A DNA stretch of 64,000 nt from Toxoplasma gondii ME49. Its lineage: Eukaryota > Apicomplexa > Conoidasida > Eucoccidiorida > Sarcocystidae. A model generated the notes under the pieces. It worked only from the letters and a program-made list of their open reading frames with translations, was not told the DNA's origin and did not search any database. This document shows positions 1-12,200 of this stretch, piece after piece. The position numbers and the translations under genes are program-made. The stretch is from assembly GCF_000006565.2 (NCBI RefSeq), contig NC_031473.1:930001-994000 (forward strand). Direction: 5' to 3'. Numbering within the stretch: position 1 is the stretch's first letter; each line of letters begins with the position of its first letter.

Positions 1-2194
1 AAAACCGCACCACAGTTCACTGCCACCTTTTGTGACACTCCTGAGTCACACATGAAGTAGGGTAACACGGTGTTTCTTATCCATCCCAAAAATGCTGTCG
101 GAGGTCTACCCGCACATCTAGCAGACTACTTCATTGGACGGAGTCAAGAGCTATCAGATGAAAATGCGGCGAAACACTTTTATTCTCACCACGGCATCCA
201 CAGACTTTCCGGTGTCAACGTGAACCAGTGTCACGAGGTGAGGCCGTTGGAAGCACACCACGCTTCGAATTTGCTATGGTCGTCCATTCCGTTGCACTCG
301 TGGTACGACATATCCCTTATAGAGTGGTTAGAGTTGTGTAACGTCATCCGCAGAACAGCATATGCCGCCTCTCTTCTCTGTCTCCATTTCCTGTAGGTGA
401 ACTCTTGTCCATTCCAGGTAAGCTGGCAAATCAAGCGCGTCCAGTTGACTGTTGACGCAGAGCTCCTAACCCCACCTCCGAAATCGCTCATTTAGGTCAA
501 TGTCAAGCCAAGGCACGGCCATGTATGCGTCTTACCATACGATCTTTGATTGAGTAGGCCGCAAGATGCAGTGCAGGTCCATGGAAACACTTGCGCACGG
601 GAAATCCACGTTAGCGCCAGAGAAAAAGCTCGATTCGAACAGAATCCGTGATGCATACATTAGGTGGACGACTGCGTTACCATTGAGACGTCTTCAGTTC
701 TTTCACGCTACGTGATGGAGCTCAAGTAAGCTCACACTGCGCGAACAGGACGAACAAAAGCGGAAAGGCCAGTTCGTTCTAGTGAGGTGCGTTTTACCAG
801 TATTGTGACAGCACTTGTGCAGCCTACCCGTGCACTGACTAGCAACGAACAACGCAGCTCTGCCGAAACGAGAAAAAGGAACTAAAGTGATGGACTTGCA
901 TGTGGTAGCCCTCCACTGCATGTTTTCGTAGTGTGGCTCCAATAATGCGACGCAGTGTACCCTCGTGCTCGGCCTCCGTAGCTCTTCTACATAAAAGAAC
1001 TCACTTTATTCGTGCGGTAACTCGGACGGAAAACGGAAATGACTAGCGCAGCATCAACAGGAACGGTAGACTATACAACTGGATGTTCTCTCCTTCCCCC
1101 CATCCCTCTGAATGAGTACGTAAGGCTGGCTCTCCATTACCTCCTGTTCATCATGTAAGTGGCCTCACGAAGAACCGTCATTCTACGCGGCAAACCATAG
1201 AGTCCCACGTCGGATCATAACGGCACATACTTTTTTTTAGCTTCCCAGGAGTCTCCGTCAGCTAAATTTGAAGCTGCAGTCCGGTGCCTGCGCTGGTGGG
1301 CGCATGCACGGGACAATGTGACACTATTTATTAACTGTCCGGTGCAGGAAGGCTCTGTCACACTGCCATCCAACGGCTTATACGACAGCCATTGACTGAC
1401 TGGCTTTTGCGAATGTACACAACCAGGCGCGGCCTGGTTCCACTTGGGCGCTGCTGTCAGGCCCGCAATCGCTGCACGGTGGCCCCCCTCACCGGGTCGC
1501 CTGTTGCCCACCGACTTTTCTTATGTATCGACGGGATCGATGTTCGCTAAAAATAGACAGAGATACTGCTCAGCCTCCCTCTCCGGGAGGCCCTGGATTT
1601 TTATCGTATGTGTCGTCTGCTCGATCATATTTCGTGTTGAGAGGAAATCAGGGGGACCGTCCTCCGCATTGGTTTGACCCTGTAGGAGCAGGGGACCGTC
1701 CAGACCGGTCATGCGCAAGGCAACAGTGTTACACGTCAGGTTTTGCCTCAATGACCCTGTTGTAATATGAGATGTCTTGACTTCCCGATACCTCATGCCA
1801 CCGGTCCACGAGCTCTTATACCGTTTATTTGTTTGTGTAGTCTGTCTCATGCTCGTTTTGGGAAAAGGTGGAAATCCTCTGCATCCGTTGCACTGCGGTT
1901 TCCACCGTCCCACTGCACGATCAGCTCCCCCCACCTTTTACGCCGGAACCTCGCGTGGTTGTGCTTTTTTGGTTTATTGAAGACAAAGACGCTTTCTGGA
2001 GGCAGTACTTGTCTGATTAACCTGGAAGGTTGTACTTGGTTCCTTTTCAGTACAATGGACTCTCCCGCGGGAGCCGCATTTCTGCCCGTTAGTTTGGACG
2101 AGGTCTCACTTTATCACTGCGTCGTGAGAGCTGGCAGCAGAAGCGGGAGTGCCTTCATGCGACAGCGTCAGCATGGTGACCACGTTTGGGTATA
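1..2194. other. Intergenic / upstream region, no gene seen
   Basis: No open frame in this stretch has family features, coding-like composition or convincing splice sites. It probably holds the 5' flank and leader of the long plus-strand gene that starts at 2195. One TGAGACG, a match to the WGAGACG motif reported in Toxoplasma promoters, lies near 684, but it is far from the start codon and could be chance. Confidence 0.5.
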
Positions 2195-5100
2195 ATGGCG
2201 GTTCGTGGCGACGTCCCTTGGGTATCCCTCCTCTCTTCTGAGAATGGCCGCCGGACGACTGCGACAACGGCTGTCGAGGTACCTGAACCCCCGACAGGGG
2301 CGTTTAGCTTAACCCCCGCCGCTGAACGTGTTTTTCGAGCACAGACTGGTCATGCTGTTGCACGATATCCCCACACAAGCAGTGTCACACGAAATGTGAT
2401 CGCCCGCAAGAGGATGCCTGCACTGACACAAAAGGTCCCCCCCGCACACAACCTGCCATCGGAACAACGAAAATCCGGTTTAACATCCAGCACACCTGGC
2501 ACTAGAAGGGCCGCCAGGACCAGGAGAACATATCGGCGACATGGACAGGATATTGTGACGGAAAGACGTTCCAAATATGTAAACCATGATCAGGGATCGT
2601 CGCCAACTGTGCAAAGACGCGCGCGTAAAGGAGAGAGTCTGAAACTCCTCGTTGGTCAGCGCTCCCGTTACCCGTACATTGCAAAGACTGGAGTTTCACC
2701 TTTTTACCATAATGGTGGCGCACCGGCTGTATCAGGTGAACTTGCCACCAGGGGCTGGCGGACCCACGCACAAACGCGACAGTCGGAGCACGTGAAAGGC
2801 CCGACGCCACAGTCGCGGACGATTTCAGGTGTGTTAGCGGACGCCCGAAAACGGACCACGACGATTCCGTCTGCCGCATATACGATGTTGCCTCCTGCAC
2901 GTCGGGGTGCTGCTGTGACTGTGCACGGATTTAATGACCGTGGGTCTGAAAGTTCTCAAACCAGAACTGTGTCGACAGACATGACAGGGGGACTAAAAGG
3001 CCGGGTGGTCGCTACCGATCTTTCCTCGACGCTGGCAGAAGGAGGCTCTGATCTAAGCCAACTGGTTGGAACTTCGGGGACACGTCATCGCAATCGCAGT
3101 TTCGATTCTCACACAGGTAGTACCGGAAGGTCTGTCGAACGCCATCCTAGAAGGAAGGCGCTGGCGCGCTCGACTGTTGCTATCTACGCCTTCCTTTGCT
3201 TACTGGGTTTCCTTCGTCTCCTTCGTCGTCCTTCTCAGCTGAAACAAATTACAACAGGCGTCGAAGGTGTAGGGACCACAAGACGCGACGATTCTGCACT
3301 GACGGTCGTGATACCGAGAAGCGAGACGACATCCGATGCTCAGCATAACTGGTTGGGTAAGCTTGAGACAGAACTTGCATTACAGCTTGCAAGGTCGGAT
3401 CTGGGCAGAAGTATCACTAAAGTCGCAGACAACAGTCCCAGCAGGTATGCTGATCGCGGGTCAGGTTTAAGGTCAGGTTCTAGCGGGTATACGGGCAGAC
3501 TGCCGCAGACGCCAATGAGAACCGTCTCCGGCACTGAAGCGCCACCCTCTCCAGCAGAGCATTCAACAGGGGAAGCTGAGGATGCCGATACATTTGGTGT
3601 GACATTTCACGGTCGTGCCCGTTGGCTCTCGTTATTGCTGTCAGATATAATGCCGGATGGAGGACCGACAGGAACCCTCCCAGTTATCGCCCCTCCGGAG
3701 TCGCACGACGTGGAGGCTTTCACGGCTTCCACAGAATCTGTTGATCGTCCTTCCGATTCCGAGCATCAGTCTTTTCCGATTCTGCCTCCGGGGTCGCACG
3801 ACATGAATCCTTGCACAGTTCCCCCAGATTTTGCGGTTCCGAATGATGGGCCTCCCGATTCCGACCGCCAGCTTTTGGAGGTTTCAGTGCGCTCCGCGAC
3901 TCAAGCCAAGAGGTCGCGTACAAATACCAAAGGACGCCGAGATTGCGGTAGGTCTCCCCATTCGAGAAAAGGAAAGGAGGCCGCACGACGCTTTGATGCA
4001 GCGTCATCAGACACTGGGGATACAGGAGTGGACATTGAAGAGGAACAAGATAGGGTAACGGAATTAACGGAGTCGGCACCTCAAGTCATATCCATGTGGC
4101 CGTGCGGCTCAGAAAACACAGGTGGTATCGGTTTCCAACCTGAAGCGTTGGCAGTGGACCAAAGTGTTGCTCCGCTTCCGGAACCGGTGAAGGTGGCTAG
4201 AGTGGACTCCGGGGATACACGTGACGGAACGAAAACCAACAGTTCTTCGGAAATGCCTGCTTTGCTGCCAGAAAAGGCCGAAAAAGGTCCCTATCCCACA
4301 CAGGGACGACTGGCCTGTGCCAGACGCAGAGCTTCCACCAAGGGAAGCCCCAGCCACCGTTCACGAAAAGAATTAAGCGCGAGTAAGCGTTCGGCACGCG
4401 AAGCCTGGAGCGGTTCAACAGAGCCGGCAGCGGACGACGACTTGAACCAGTTCCGTGGAACATCGGAGCCGCATCTGGAAGATCCTGCATCCAAGAGGAC
4501 ATTTCTGGCAGACGCTTTGGAACAGCAGTCAGCCACTGAGTTAGCCGCAGTGAAGCCTCTCAGGACCGAGGAAGCGCTACACACAGGTCATGTCGTGCAA
4601 GCTTCTCTGGCAAATGTGGTAGAGCATGCGGCATCTGGTGAGCGGGTTGCCGTATCGCATCGGAGTGGAGAGATGCAAGCGCCTAGAGGGGGTTTGTGGG
4701 ATGTCGGCGGAAATATAGGGACAAGCGAAAAGTTGGGAACGACAGAAACGGAGATGCATACGATCAGTGCAGGGGGACCGATGTCACCAGGCCCTGAATC
4801 GTCTGTGACGTCTCCGCTCACGAGTGAGTCTGCAGAGGTGGCAACTGCCAAGGAAGCAGACCATTCCATTGATACGCTGACCGATAACAAGAGGAAGTCG
4901 TCGCCTGTCGTATCCGGAAAAGAAAGCACAGATACCAGTGTTCCCCTGCATGAACAGCATGGTACCTTGCCGCATAAACCAGTGCACGCGTTTATACCGG
5001 CTGAAAAGACACAAGAGGCGAACAAACTTTCACAAAAGAAAGATGAACAAGCACCTCCTGGCGGAGCGCCGATTGCCGTTGCGACTGCTGCTGCAGCTGC

Positions 5101-6994
5101 GGCAGCCACTGCCGTTCTAATGAGCGTGAGGGATTCTACCTCTGGTTTCACAGAGACTGTGGCGTCGAAGGATGGACAGGCAGTCGAAATCATTTCTCCT
5201 AAGGAAGTACAAAACGAACACCGTAGTGCAGAGCCATTAAACCGCACAAAGACAGGGGACCGTTGGCAACAGTTGCTTGCTATGCCGGTCGATGCGTCCG
5301 AGGCGAAGACTACAAAGGAGCCTACCGCGCGCGGAGATGGGCAAAACGGCATTCGTGACGAAGAATTTACACAATCGATTGATGGGAAAGATGCAGGAGG
5401 TGGACAGGAATCTAAACGGCATCCAAGTGGGCTTCGGGTCTACACTGAGGAGTTACATCCGTCACTTTTACAAGGCGGTAAACATGAGTCAGGTCCTTGC
5501 AGTGAGCAGCAGCGCATAAATCGACAAGAGTCGCCGCCATTCGACGTTCCTGGCGGGCTATGGGGAGCAGATGGGGCAAAATTTCTGATTCAACAGGCGC
5601 TGAGTGAAGAACTGAAATCGCCGTCTTCCGAATCAGATTCCAACGAATCAGCGGAATCAGACCTTAGGTTCCTATTCGGTTTACAGTGGCTGGGTAAAGC
5701 AGGCGAAAGGCTTCGAAGGCGACGAAGAGCTCAAGGGAAGGAGCAGTACAATCGAGATATGAGGAAGTACTACAAAATTTTGCAGCATCTCTTGGTAGAT
5801 ATCAGCACCAAACTTGAGCACTCCGAAAAAGCCGGGCTACTATCATCTGCGGATCCATACAGAGAGCTGCATGCGTTCTTGACAACCATGTTCCTAAAGC
5901 TGAAACAGATCGACAATTCTCTGACAAAGGGCTTCAGTGCATTTGACGAAACAGTCGCAGAATCTCCACAGAAACAAGAGACAGAACAAGTTCTAAGATC
6001 GTTCTCACCCCCACCTTCAAGGCCGCGACCGAGCCACACCAGCCCAAGAACTGTAGAAGGCGGCAATGCTTTTTTCCGCCACATGGGGAGCGGGTCCAAC
6101 ACTCCCCAATCCGTCGGCACATGGGAGCAAATGAGCAGGAGACGTCCCTTCACAGAAGAGAGTGGGACACCACAGATCAATGAGACATATGAAACGGCGC
6201 TCAATATGATTTTTTTATTAACGAAGCTCCGAGCTGATTTGCAGGTGCATGTTGCAGAAAATCAAATGTGCGCTCTCATCAATGGCACCCCTGCACACGG
6301 TGCAACATCGAGAGAAAGGCGGCCACCTGCGTCGTCGAGAGAGCTTATTAAGACTCACAGGAAACTTGTCACTCGTATCTTGGATGGACTCGCAGCAGGT
6401 GCCAAGGCCGTAGCAAAGCGTCGATCGCATGCCCTTGCTGTTGTAGAGCGTGTGGCTGACAAGGCATCGGCAGAATTCCGGTCGTTGGCACGCAAATACT
6501 TGCTAGTCCTCGAAGGACTACATTGGCGGTACGACTTGCAAATGCAACTCTACCGAAACAAATTGGAGATGGGGCCAGTAATATTCCCTTCGAACGACCC
6601 GTATCCATCGCTCCTACCAAGTCCACAAGGAAAGGAAGCAGACTCTGGTGAGCTTGAGGATGGGGGCGTGATTCAGTTGCCTTCCCGACGAAAACGCGTT
6701 AATAGTTTAGTTTCAATAGAGGAAGAGCTGTCCAACGAGTTTTCGGAAGTCACTTCGAGGCGTAAAATAAGTGGCATCGACGAGGGATCTCCTCTGTCTG
6801 ACGCCGCCTGGATCGAAAAGGATCGTCAAGCTGCTCTTCGCTATATCAGCAACAAGCGACTGAGTGCCGGTATTCATGCCTCCACCGTCACCAGCATCCG
6901 AGAGTATCGAAGTTTACAGAACGAGATAGGGGAGTTTAGTGGTAAGCAGGGCTACATCTTCTTCCCTTTTTCCGTTACAGAGCAGTTGTTTTAA
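2195..6994 (+). CDS. Large hypothetical protein (1,599 aa) with one internal membrane segment
   Basis: Family not recognised. The ATG at 2195 is chosen as the first ATG of the frame (context ATAATGG); the frame stays open for 4.8 kb. The N-terminal third is Ser/Thr/Arg-rich and disordered, with no signal peptide. One hydrophobic stretch near residues 326-342 (TVAIYAFLCLLGF) is followed by Arg-rich sequence, which fits a signal anchor. The middle is acidic and low in complexity, with a two-fold repeat at about residues 501-560 and an Ala run near 965. A very basic patch (RLRRRRRAQGK) lies near 1171. The last 400 residues have helical, better-ordered sequence (KYYKILQHLLVDIS) and probably form the conserved part. 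Some dense-granule proteins also lack a leading signal peptide and carry an internal hydrophobic segment, so secretion is possible but unproven. A 5' non-coding exon or a further 3' exon cannot be excluded. Confidence 0.75.
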   Translation: MAVRGDVPWVSLLSSENGRRTTATTAVEVPEPPTGAFSLTPAAERVFRAQTGHAVARYPHTSSVTRNVIARKRMPALTQKVPPAHNLPSEQRKSGLTSSTPGTRRAARTRRTYRRHGQDIVTERRSKYVNHDQGSSPTVQRRARKGESLKLLVGQRSRYPYIAKTGVSPFYHNGGAPAVSGELATRGWRTHAQTRQSEHVKGPTPQSRTISGVLADARKRTTTIPSAAYTMLPPARRGAAVTVHGFNDRGSESSQTRTVSTDMTGGLKGRVVATDLSSTLAEGGSDLSQLVGTSGTRHRNRSFDSHTGSTGRSVERHPRRKALARSTVAIYAFLCLLGFLRLLRRPSQLKQITTGVEGVGTTRRDDSALTVVIPRSETTSDAQHNWLGKLETELALQLARSDLGRSITKVADNSPSRYADRGSGLRSGSSGYTGRLPQTPMRTVSGTEAPPSPAEHSTGEAEDADTFGVTFHGRARWLSLLLSDIMPDGGPTGTLPVIAPPESHDVEAFTASTESVDRPSDSEHQSFPILPPGSHDMNPCTVPPDFAVPNDGPPDSDRQLLEVSVRSATQAKRSRTNTKGRRDCGRSPHSRKGKEAARRFDAASSDTGDTGVDIEEEQDRVTELTESAPQVISMWPCGSENTGGIGFQPEALAVDQSVAPLPEPVKVARVDSGDTRDGTKTNSSSEMPALLPEKAEKGPYPTQGRLACARRRASTKGSPSHRSRKELSASKRSAREAWSGSTEPAADDDLNQFRGTSEPHLEDPASKRTFLADALEQQSATELAAVKPLRTEEALHTGHVVQASLANVVEHAASGERVAVSHRSGEMQAPRGGLWDVGGNIGTSEKLGTTETEMHTISAGGPMSPGPESSVTSPLTSESAEVATAKEADHSIDTLTDNKRKSSPVVSGKESTDTSVPLHEQHGTLPHKPVHAFIPAEKTQEANKLSQKKDEQAPPGGAPIAVATAAAAAAATAVLMSVRDSTSGFTETVASKDGQAVEIISPKEVQNEHRSAEPLNRTKTGDRWQQLLAMPVDASEAKTTKEPTARGDGQNGIRDEEFTQSIDGKDAGGGQESKRHPSGLRVYTEELHPSLLQGGKHESGPCSEQQRINRQESPPFDVPGGLWGADGAKFLIQQALSEELKSPSSESDSNESAESDLRFLFGLQWLGKAGERLRRRRRAQGKEQYNRDMRKYYKILQHLLVDISTKLEHSEKAGLLSSADPYRELHAFLTTMFLKLKQIDNSLTKGFSAFDETVAESPQKQETEQVLRSFSPPPSRPRPSHTSPRTVEGGNAFFRHMGSGSNTPQSVGTWEQMSRRRPFTEESGTPQINETYETALNMIFLLTKLRADLQVHVAENQMCALINGTPAHGATSRERRPPASSRELIKTHRKLVTRILDGLAAGAKAVAKRRSHALAVVERVADKASAEFRSLARKYLLVLEGLHWRYDLQMQLYRNKLEMGPVIFPSNDPYPSLLPSPQGKEADSGELEDGGVIQLPSRRKRVNSLVSIEEELSNEFSEVTSRRKISGIDEGSPLSDAAWIEKDRQAALRYISNKRLSAGIHASTVTSIREYRSLQNEIGEFSGKQGYIFFPFSVTEQLF
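3694..3870 (+). repeat. Two-fold imperfect repeat inside the 1,599-aa protein
   Basis: Two adjacent copies of about 30 residues share Pro-Pro-x-Ser-His-Asp at the start (PPESHDV and PPGSHDM) and Pro-x-Asp-Ser-x-x-Gln near the end. The underlying DNA is also similar (CCTCCGGAGTCGCACGAC and CCTCCGGGGTCGCACGAC), which points to a recent in-frame tandem duplication. Confidence 0.6.
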
Positions 6995-9236
6995 AACGAT
7001 GTTCTTTTCGGTGTGGCTGACCCGAAGCACCGTGTCCGTTGCCGGAGTCGCGCCTGCCGTGGTAATTAGGGTTTTCTGCAGACCAGAGAGTGCTGAAGTA
7101 CACCTTTTTCAAAACGTCCGTTGTTCAGCGAGCGTGTCGCGAATAATCTTTGCGCTGGAGAGCCTCGATTCGACGGCGATGGTGATAAAGGGTCACAACT
7201 CCGGTCCGATACCTCTGCTAATGAAAGGAGACATTCTTGGACCGGCTGTTCCGTAGGTATAACTAAGAGTCAGCTCTGGGTTACTGCTTCGCAACGCTGT
7301 TGTTGGTTTTTCGTGTTTCCGTCCTTCGAAACCGCGCCGTTCTTAGCGCCTTAAAATGTTGCCCTCATTGCAAATCTGTCAATGTGTAATCTGGTTGGCG
7401 AAATCGACATGGAATGACAAGTTCCATTTGTATGAGCCAGCAACTGTACGAGAGCTTTCGCTATAAAAGACATTGTGTTCATTGTGATTGCGTTTGTACA
7501 TAATTAAGGTGGGAAGAGTGATTCACCTCAGTAAGGCAAGGAAGAGCTCGAATGTAAACATGCTATTCATGAAGCTGTCTCTCAATAACCCTTGCCGACG
7601 AGTCGAAACAGAGGAAGTGTTTTCTGTTACGGAACGCCCTCTTCCAGTTTCTTAGTTTCTCCTGCTCCGCTGTCTGTCCCAGTGGATACCTCTGCCTGGT
7701 GTACCTTGATACGGGAGTGGTCTTCAACGCCGTAAAAAAAATGAGTATCTCTATTGGGCAGAAGATTGAATATCAATCGCGGGCGGGCAAGGTAAAGCTT
7801 CGGGCCAATTTCCGCCCTCTTTTTCACCCGGAAGCCCTGTCAATGCTGCTGTTACATCTGCAGTCTGTCGATGCTAGTTAAGGGTGAAACCTAAACAACA
7901 TGATGATGACTTCTTTCTTTGTCTTTACGTCTTCTGTGCCACTGAAGATGTATGTGACTTAGGAAATGCATTCGGGCAAGCTGTAGCGTGGTGGATGCCC
8001 TTGTGGCAAAGACAAACCGCAGGCTCCCCACACCCCCATTATGCTAATCATATCTTGTCTCTGCAGAACCAGCCTTCCTCTATGTACGCATCGCCAGCAC
8101 AGGGGTTTTGTTTGCGCTGCGGCAACGTGTGACTGCATCCCCCGAATGCTTCACAACTGAAGCACTCTATTTGTCAACGTAGTGACGCGAAATTTTTCGT
8201 TCACAGATACTAACTGGACGGTATCAGATTTACGCGGGGAAGGTGTAGATAGCTTGTTGAGACTTCCAGTCTCGCTTTTCGTTCCTTCACTATGCAGTCG
8301 ACGTTCACGGACGGTGCACACTCTGGGTAGTCAGTTGAGACACAGGGATACCGGGGCCTCTGACAGCGTGACTGGGTGCTACTTCTGGTGCCCGCACACA
8401 CCTGATGAGTTGAAGACTTTGCCTGGGATGTGAAAATGATGTATTTGCTTTCTCATGCGTATTAAGACGTTGAGTCTTACCAACGTTGCAGAATACTGTC
8501 TTTCCGACGTTGTTTCACCCAAATGGCGATCTTCCTCCCGAAAGACGCAAGTGCAGAGTTTGTGAAATCCTGCCCTCCACGCAGGTACTGCGCGCCACCT
8601 GGACCTTTCCAGGATGGTGAAGCATAGCCGCTGGGAGACGTACATAAGAATCAAAAGTTTTGTTTAGCCGTGGGCCCATCATGAGCTGCAGTTTGGTGCT
8701 TTACCGCCATGCCTCCGTGTCTCTCGTATCGGGAAGCTGCTTGGCAGTTTCAGGAGAATGGGTCAACTATATACAGATATATGCAAATGTACCACTAATG
8801 TAAAAGCAAAAGGATACACAAACGTGCACACCTGCTTTCCACACATATGAATTTCGTATTTGCCTACTATCATCGCCGCTCGTGCACAACCGTCGGAGGT
8901 TGACGAAGTTCACACGAGTAGGGGTCTTCAATCTTCCACCAAACGTCGCCTTAAAACCCGTAATGCCTCCGACCGACAAGAAGCAATGCAAACACTTCCC
9001 TCGTCAAGGAATCCGCCTATTTCTTGTGCTGGTATCTAACGGGGGGCCAATTTCCACTGTAAAAACACCTCCGCAGAGCCTCCTGTAGTTTTTGGCGTTG
9101 AGCCTGAACGTATCGTCTAGCTCAAGCAGGGCCATCGTTGCCTAGCACTCGAGTAGAGAAGACAAAAAGAGCTGTCCCCACTAATCTTCTCTCGAAAAAT
9201 CCATGTTGCTGCTGGAGGGCGTCTTAAGAGAGCCAT
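6995..9236. other. Convergent intergenic region between the large protein gene and PGDH
   Basis: The stretch holds the 3' ends of two genes facing each other. Only short open frames without family features occur. AT-rich stretches near 7430-7510 and 8760-8800 would suit 3' untranslated sequence. No RNA gene was recognised. Confidence 0.5.
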
Positions 9237-12200
9237 TTAGATGGCATCGAGGCCGAGCGACTGCGGCGTCGCAAAAACCTTGCATTCTTTCACGTTGTGT
9301 AATTGGCGAATTGTCGTCACCACCTCGTCGGGGATTTCACTGTCTGCGTGGAAGATGCAGAGCCCCATCATTGTCTTCCCCTCAGGTGCACTCGGATCAT
9401 CCACCAGACGTCGGCCCAGGTGACAGTTGGCGATGTTGATATTTGCACCGGCTAGCTTTTGTGCCACAGTGGCCAATGTGCCTGATGTGTCGCTGCAGTT
9501 AACATCCCGGCAGCATCCACACCACACGCGTGCACACCTGTGTTGTATTTCGGGCTGCTGCTACGATAAAAAAGACCCACACTGTCTTCGCAATCACAAC
9601 AGAAACACCAATACCGTATACGGGGGAAGCTGATGAAACGTTTGCTTCCGAAAACTAGTATAAGAGAAACTCCTTACCATTCTATGTATATCATTACCTG
9701 TGAATTGTATACATCATGTATATCGGTGCGTCTTTCAGGTCCGCGTCTTCATGCTCTGTCCCCGCCGAACTTCCATTGGAGGCCACATCACCAGACGTCT
9801 CAAAATTGGCTTCAGAATTTGGTCTCCTTCTGGAATGCAGATGCCGACGAGAGGGCATTTGAAGATAAATTGGCGTGCCCAGAAATTTCCTCAGCACGAC
9901 ACTACCATCCACAGCACAGCATCCTTCCACCGACGCCGACGAGTTCTTCGTCTCCACCCTGAGCTCCAAAATAGAATTCTGAGGAGGCGTCGTCAGTTCT
10001 TCTGTCAAAGCCACAAAATGAAAATGGAATTCCGCCAATGAGTCATGCAGGAGAGGAGGTTTGCCCCGCAATACCTCCGCATCCCAATGAGCCGAATGTG
10101 TCTCCCAATACACTCTTCACGGACAGACACAATTGTAACAAAGAAAATGAATGCAAATGCTTTCTGAATCACAGCAAATATAGAGAAGAACAATGAGAAC
10201 GTCGTGCAAGTGACACACATGTTTGGAGATTGAAGGCTCCGCAAGACGAAATAGGAAATAGGAACGCCTCTCGCAATGTACTGTGCTTGACTAAAGATGA
10301 CAATGGCGATGTGCTGTCAACAACAGATAACCTACTAACACTCTTACGGTATCTGTTTATAGCAAGTGATAAGTCAGTATAACTGCTTGGATAGTTCCCA
10401 CTTTGGGGACACCACAAGGGCTCACTTCAATTGTTACAGGGGCGTCTTCAAATTTGCGAAAACATGAGTATAGCCACTCACCTTTGGAAACGACAAGCTC
10501 GACCTTGTGTTCTTGAGCGATTCGCTTGACGTTCACAAAATTTACAATGTGATCGCAACGCGTTCTGAGCACGCCCTGTTGGACGGAGATGCAACCCCAC
10601 ACAAAGCAGTACACGTCTTTCCAACACGACGAAAGGTAGGCATTTTTCAACAAAGCAAGTTTCTACCCCGTTGTAGGTATTCTCGACTGGGTCAGCAGAA
10701 TTCACTTTTCGTTTGATTTCGGCTCCATTTGATGAGTAGTGAAACAACTCTCGCGATCGTGGCCACTCGAGCAACAACAGCACCTCAGCTGCCAAGCGCA
10801 CTCTGGTGAAATACGTCACACAAGCACCGCACGTCCATGCTCATTTTCTTTGTGTATCTCCCGCCACGTATTTTAAACACTCTTGAGTTATGTAGCATCG
10901 CGATGAAAACACTTCGCAAGGCATCTTCACAGGAGCAATCTGCAAAGGCGGGAGATAGAACTCGGGGCTAATTCGAGTCGCCGTCATTGCCCCTGAGACG
11001 CTTCAGCATTTTCTGACATTAGTTTCAACTGCCCCAAGATAAGGCCTTCGCCAATGCACAACAAAAGCACTCTTCGTGTGTATGAGTGGCTTTGAAACTT
11101 GTTTTCTGTGTACACACTCGGGCAAAGTCGCAATAAAACTGACAGGTGATATTACGAAGCAGTTTCTAAAGCTCTAGGAGTTTTTCGAGTTCTACTGTTC
11201 GGTGCAAAACAGGCGTCCTTCTGTGTCCTGGAGTAATGGCAATTACGGCGGCGTTGTGTGAGCCCTGCAAACACGTGTGTTTCTACCACACCATGTGGCC
11301 CAAGCTTAAGTCAAGTTGTGAAGCGGGAGCCGGGGTCAACAGAAGGGACACACACAGACTGCATTTCACCACAATATCACCTGTTCTTCCTCGTATACGC
11401 AACAGATTGTGTCCTCTGCGAGATCAGTTCGTGTCAACAGACGACATGATAGCCTAGAACGTTTTATCGACGGAAACGTACCTGAGCGGCCGACAGGAGC
11501 AAGACGTCCGCGTTTGCGCTGTCAACACTTCCCCTGATTTTCAAGTGAAGTGTCTCAACCGGTTCGTCAACCAATTTGCTACACAGCCTCCCTGATACAG
11601 TTGGCATTTACATCAAATAACTGCTGCGCATCTTGTTTCTTTGTTGTCATGTGGGAAAGGTACACGAAGCGGCACGAAAATCACAGCAGCACGACGACTA
11701 TGAGGAGAGGCTGAAAGAAGGAACCCGTTCCAAGCCAATGGTCAAGTCGCACCCGTACTTCAGTTCTGCGAGATACACCACTTCACTCCTTTGATGATTC
11801 CTGCCCAAATTGCTGAAATGGGCAACGACGCAAGCGAAGGTACCAAAACCCACGTATGGTGAGGAAATGGCAGCTTGATCAGTCTCCGAGCATGACCTAC
11901 CTAGGATCTCAGCGAGATGAACAAGACTAACGAGTTGCTGTGAGCGCACGCACTGCAGTCAAAATCGAAATCGCAAAAAACGATCGTTCGTCCCATGGAT
12001 GATGTTAAGTGACGGTATCTTGTCCCCAGTGCCATTATTCGAAACGATTTCACCGAAGGAACTCCAGTTACCGGAGCAATAGCCTGCCTCGAGAAACGGA
12101 ATCGTTTAACGCAGCCATGCAAATGTTTAGGAATCAACTCCTACGCCCTAACACCACCTGGGCAACAGTCGTCTTCGTATAAAGGACACAAGAACAAAGC

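Noticed and set aside
684..690. TGAGACG promoter motif, also near 10994 and 32325
   Set aside because: A 7-base motif is expected several times by chance in 64 kb, and none of these sits at a consistent distance from a gene start.
4588..5352. 254-codon open frame on the minus strand
   Set aside because: It lies fully antisense to the 1,599-aa gene. Its Ser/Ala/Thr/Cys-rich sequence is what the codon use of the sense frame produces in reverse.
6942..6980. 39-nt candidate intron (GTAAGC to TTACAG) at the end of the 1,599-aa frame
   Set aside because: It has good-looking borders but is shorter than a spliceosome can normally handle, and the frame stays open through it.
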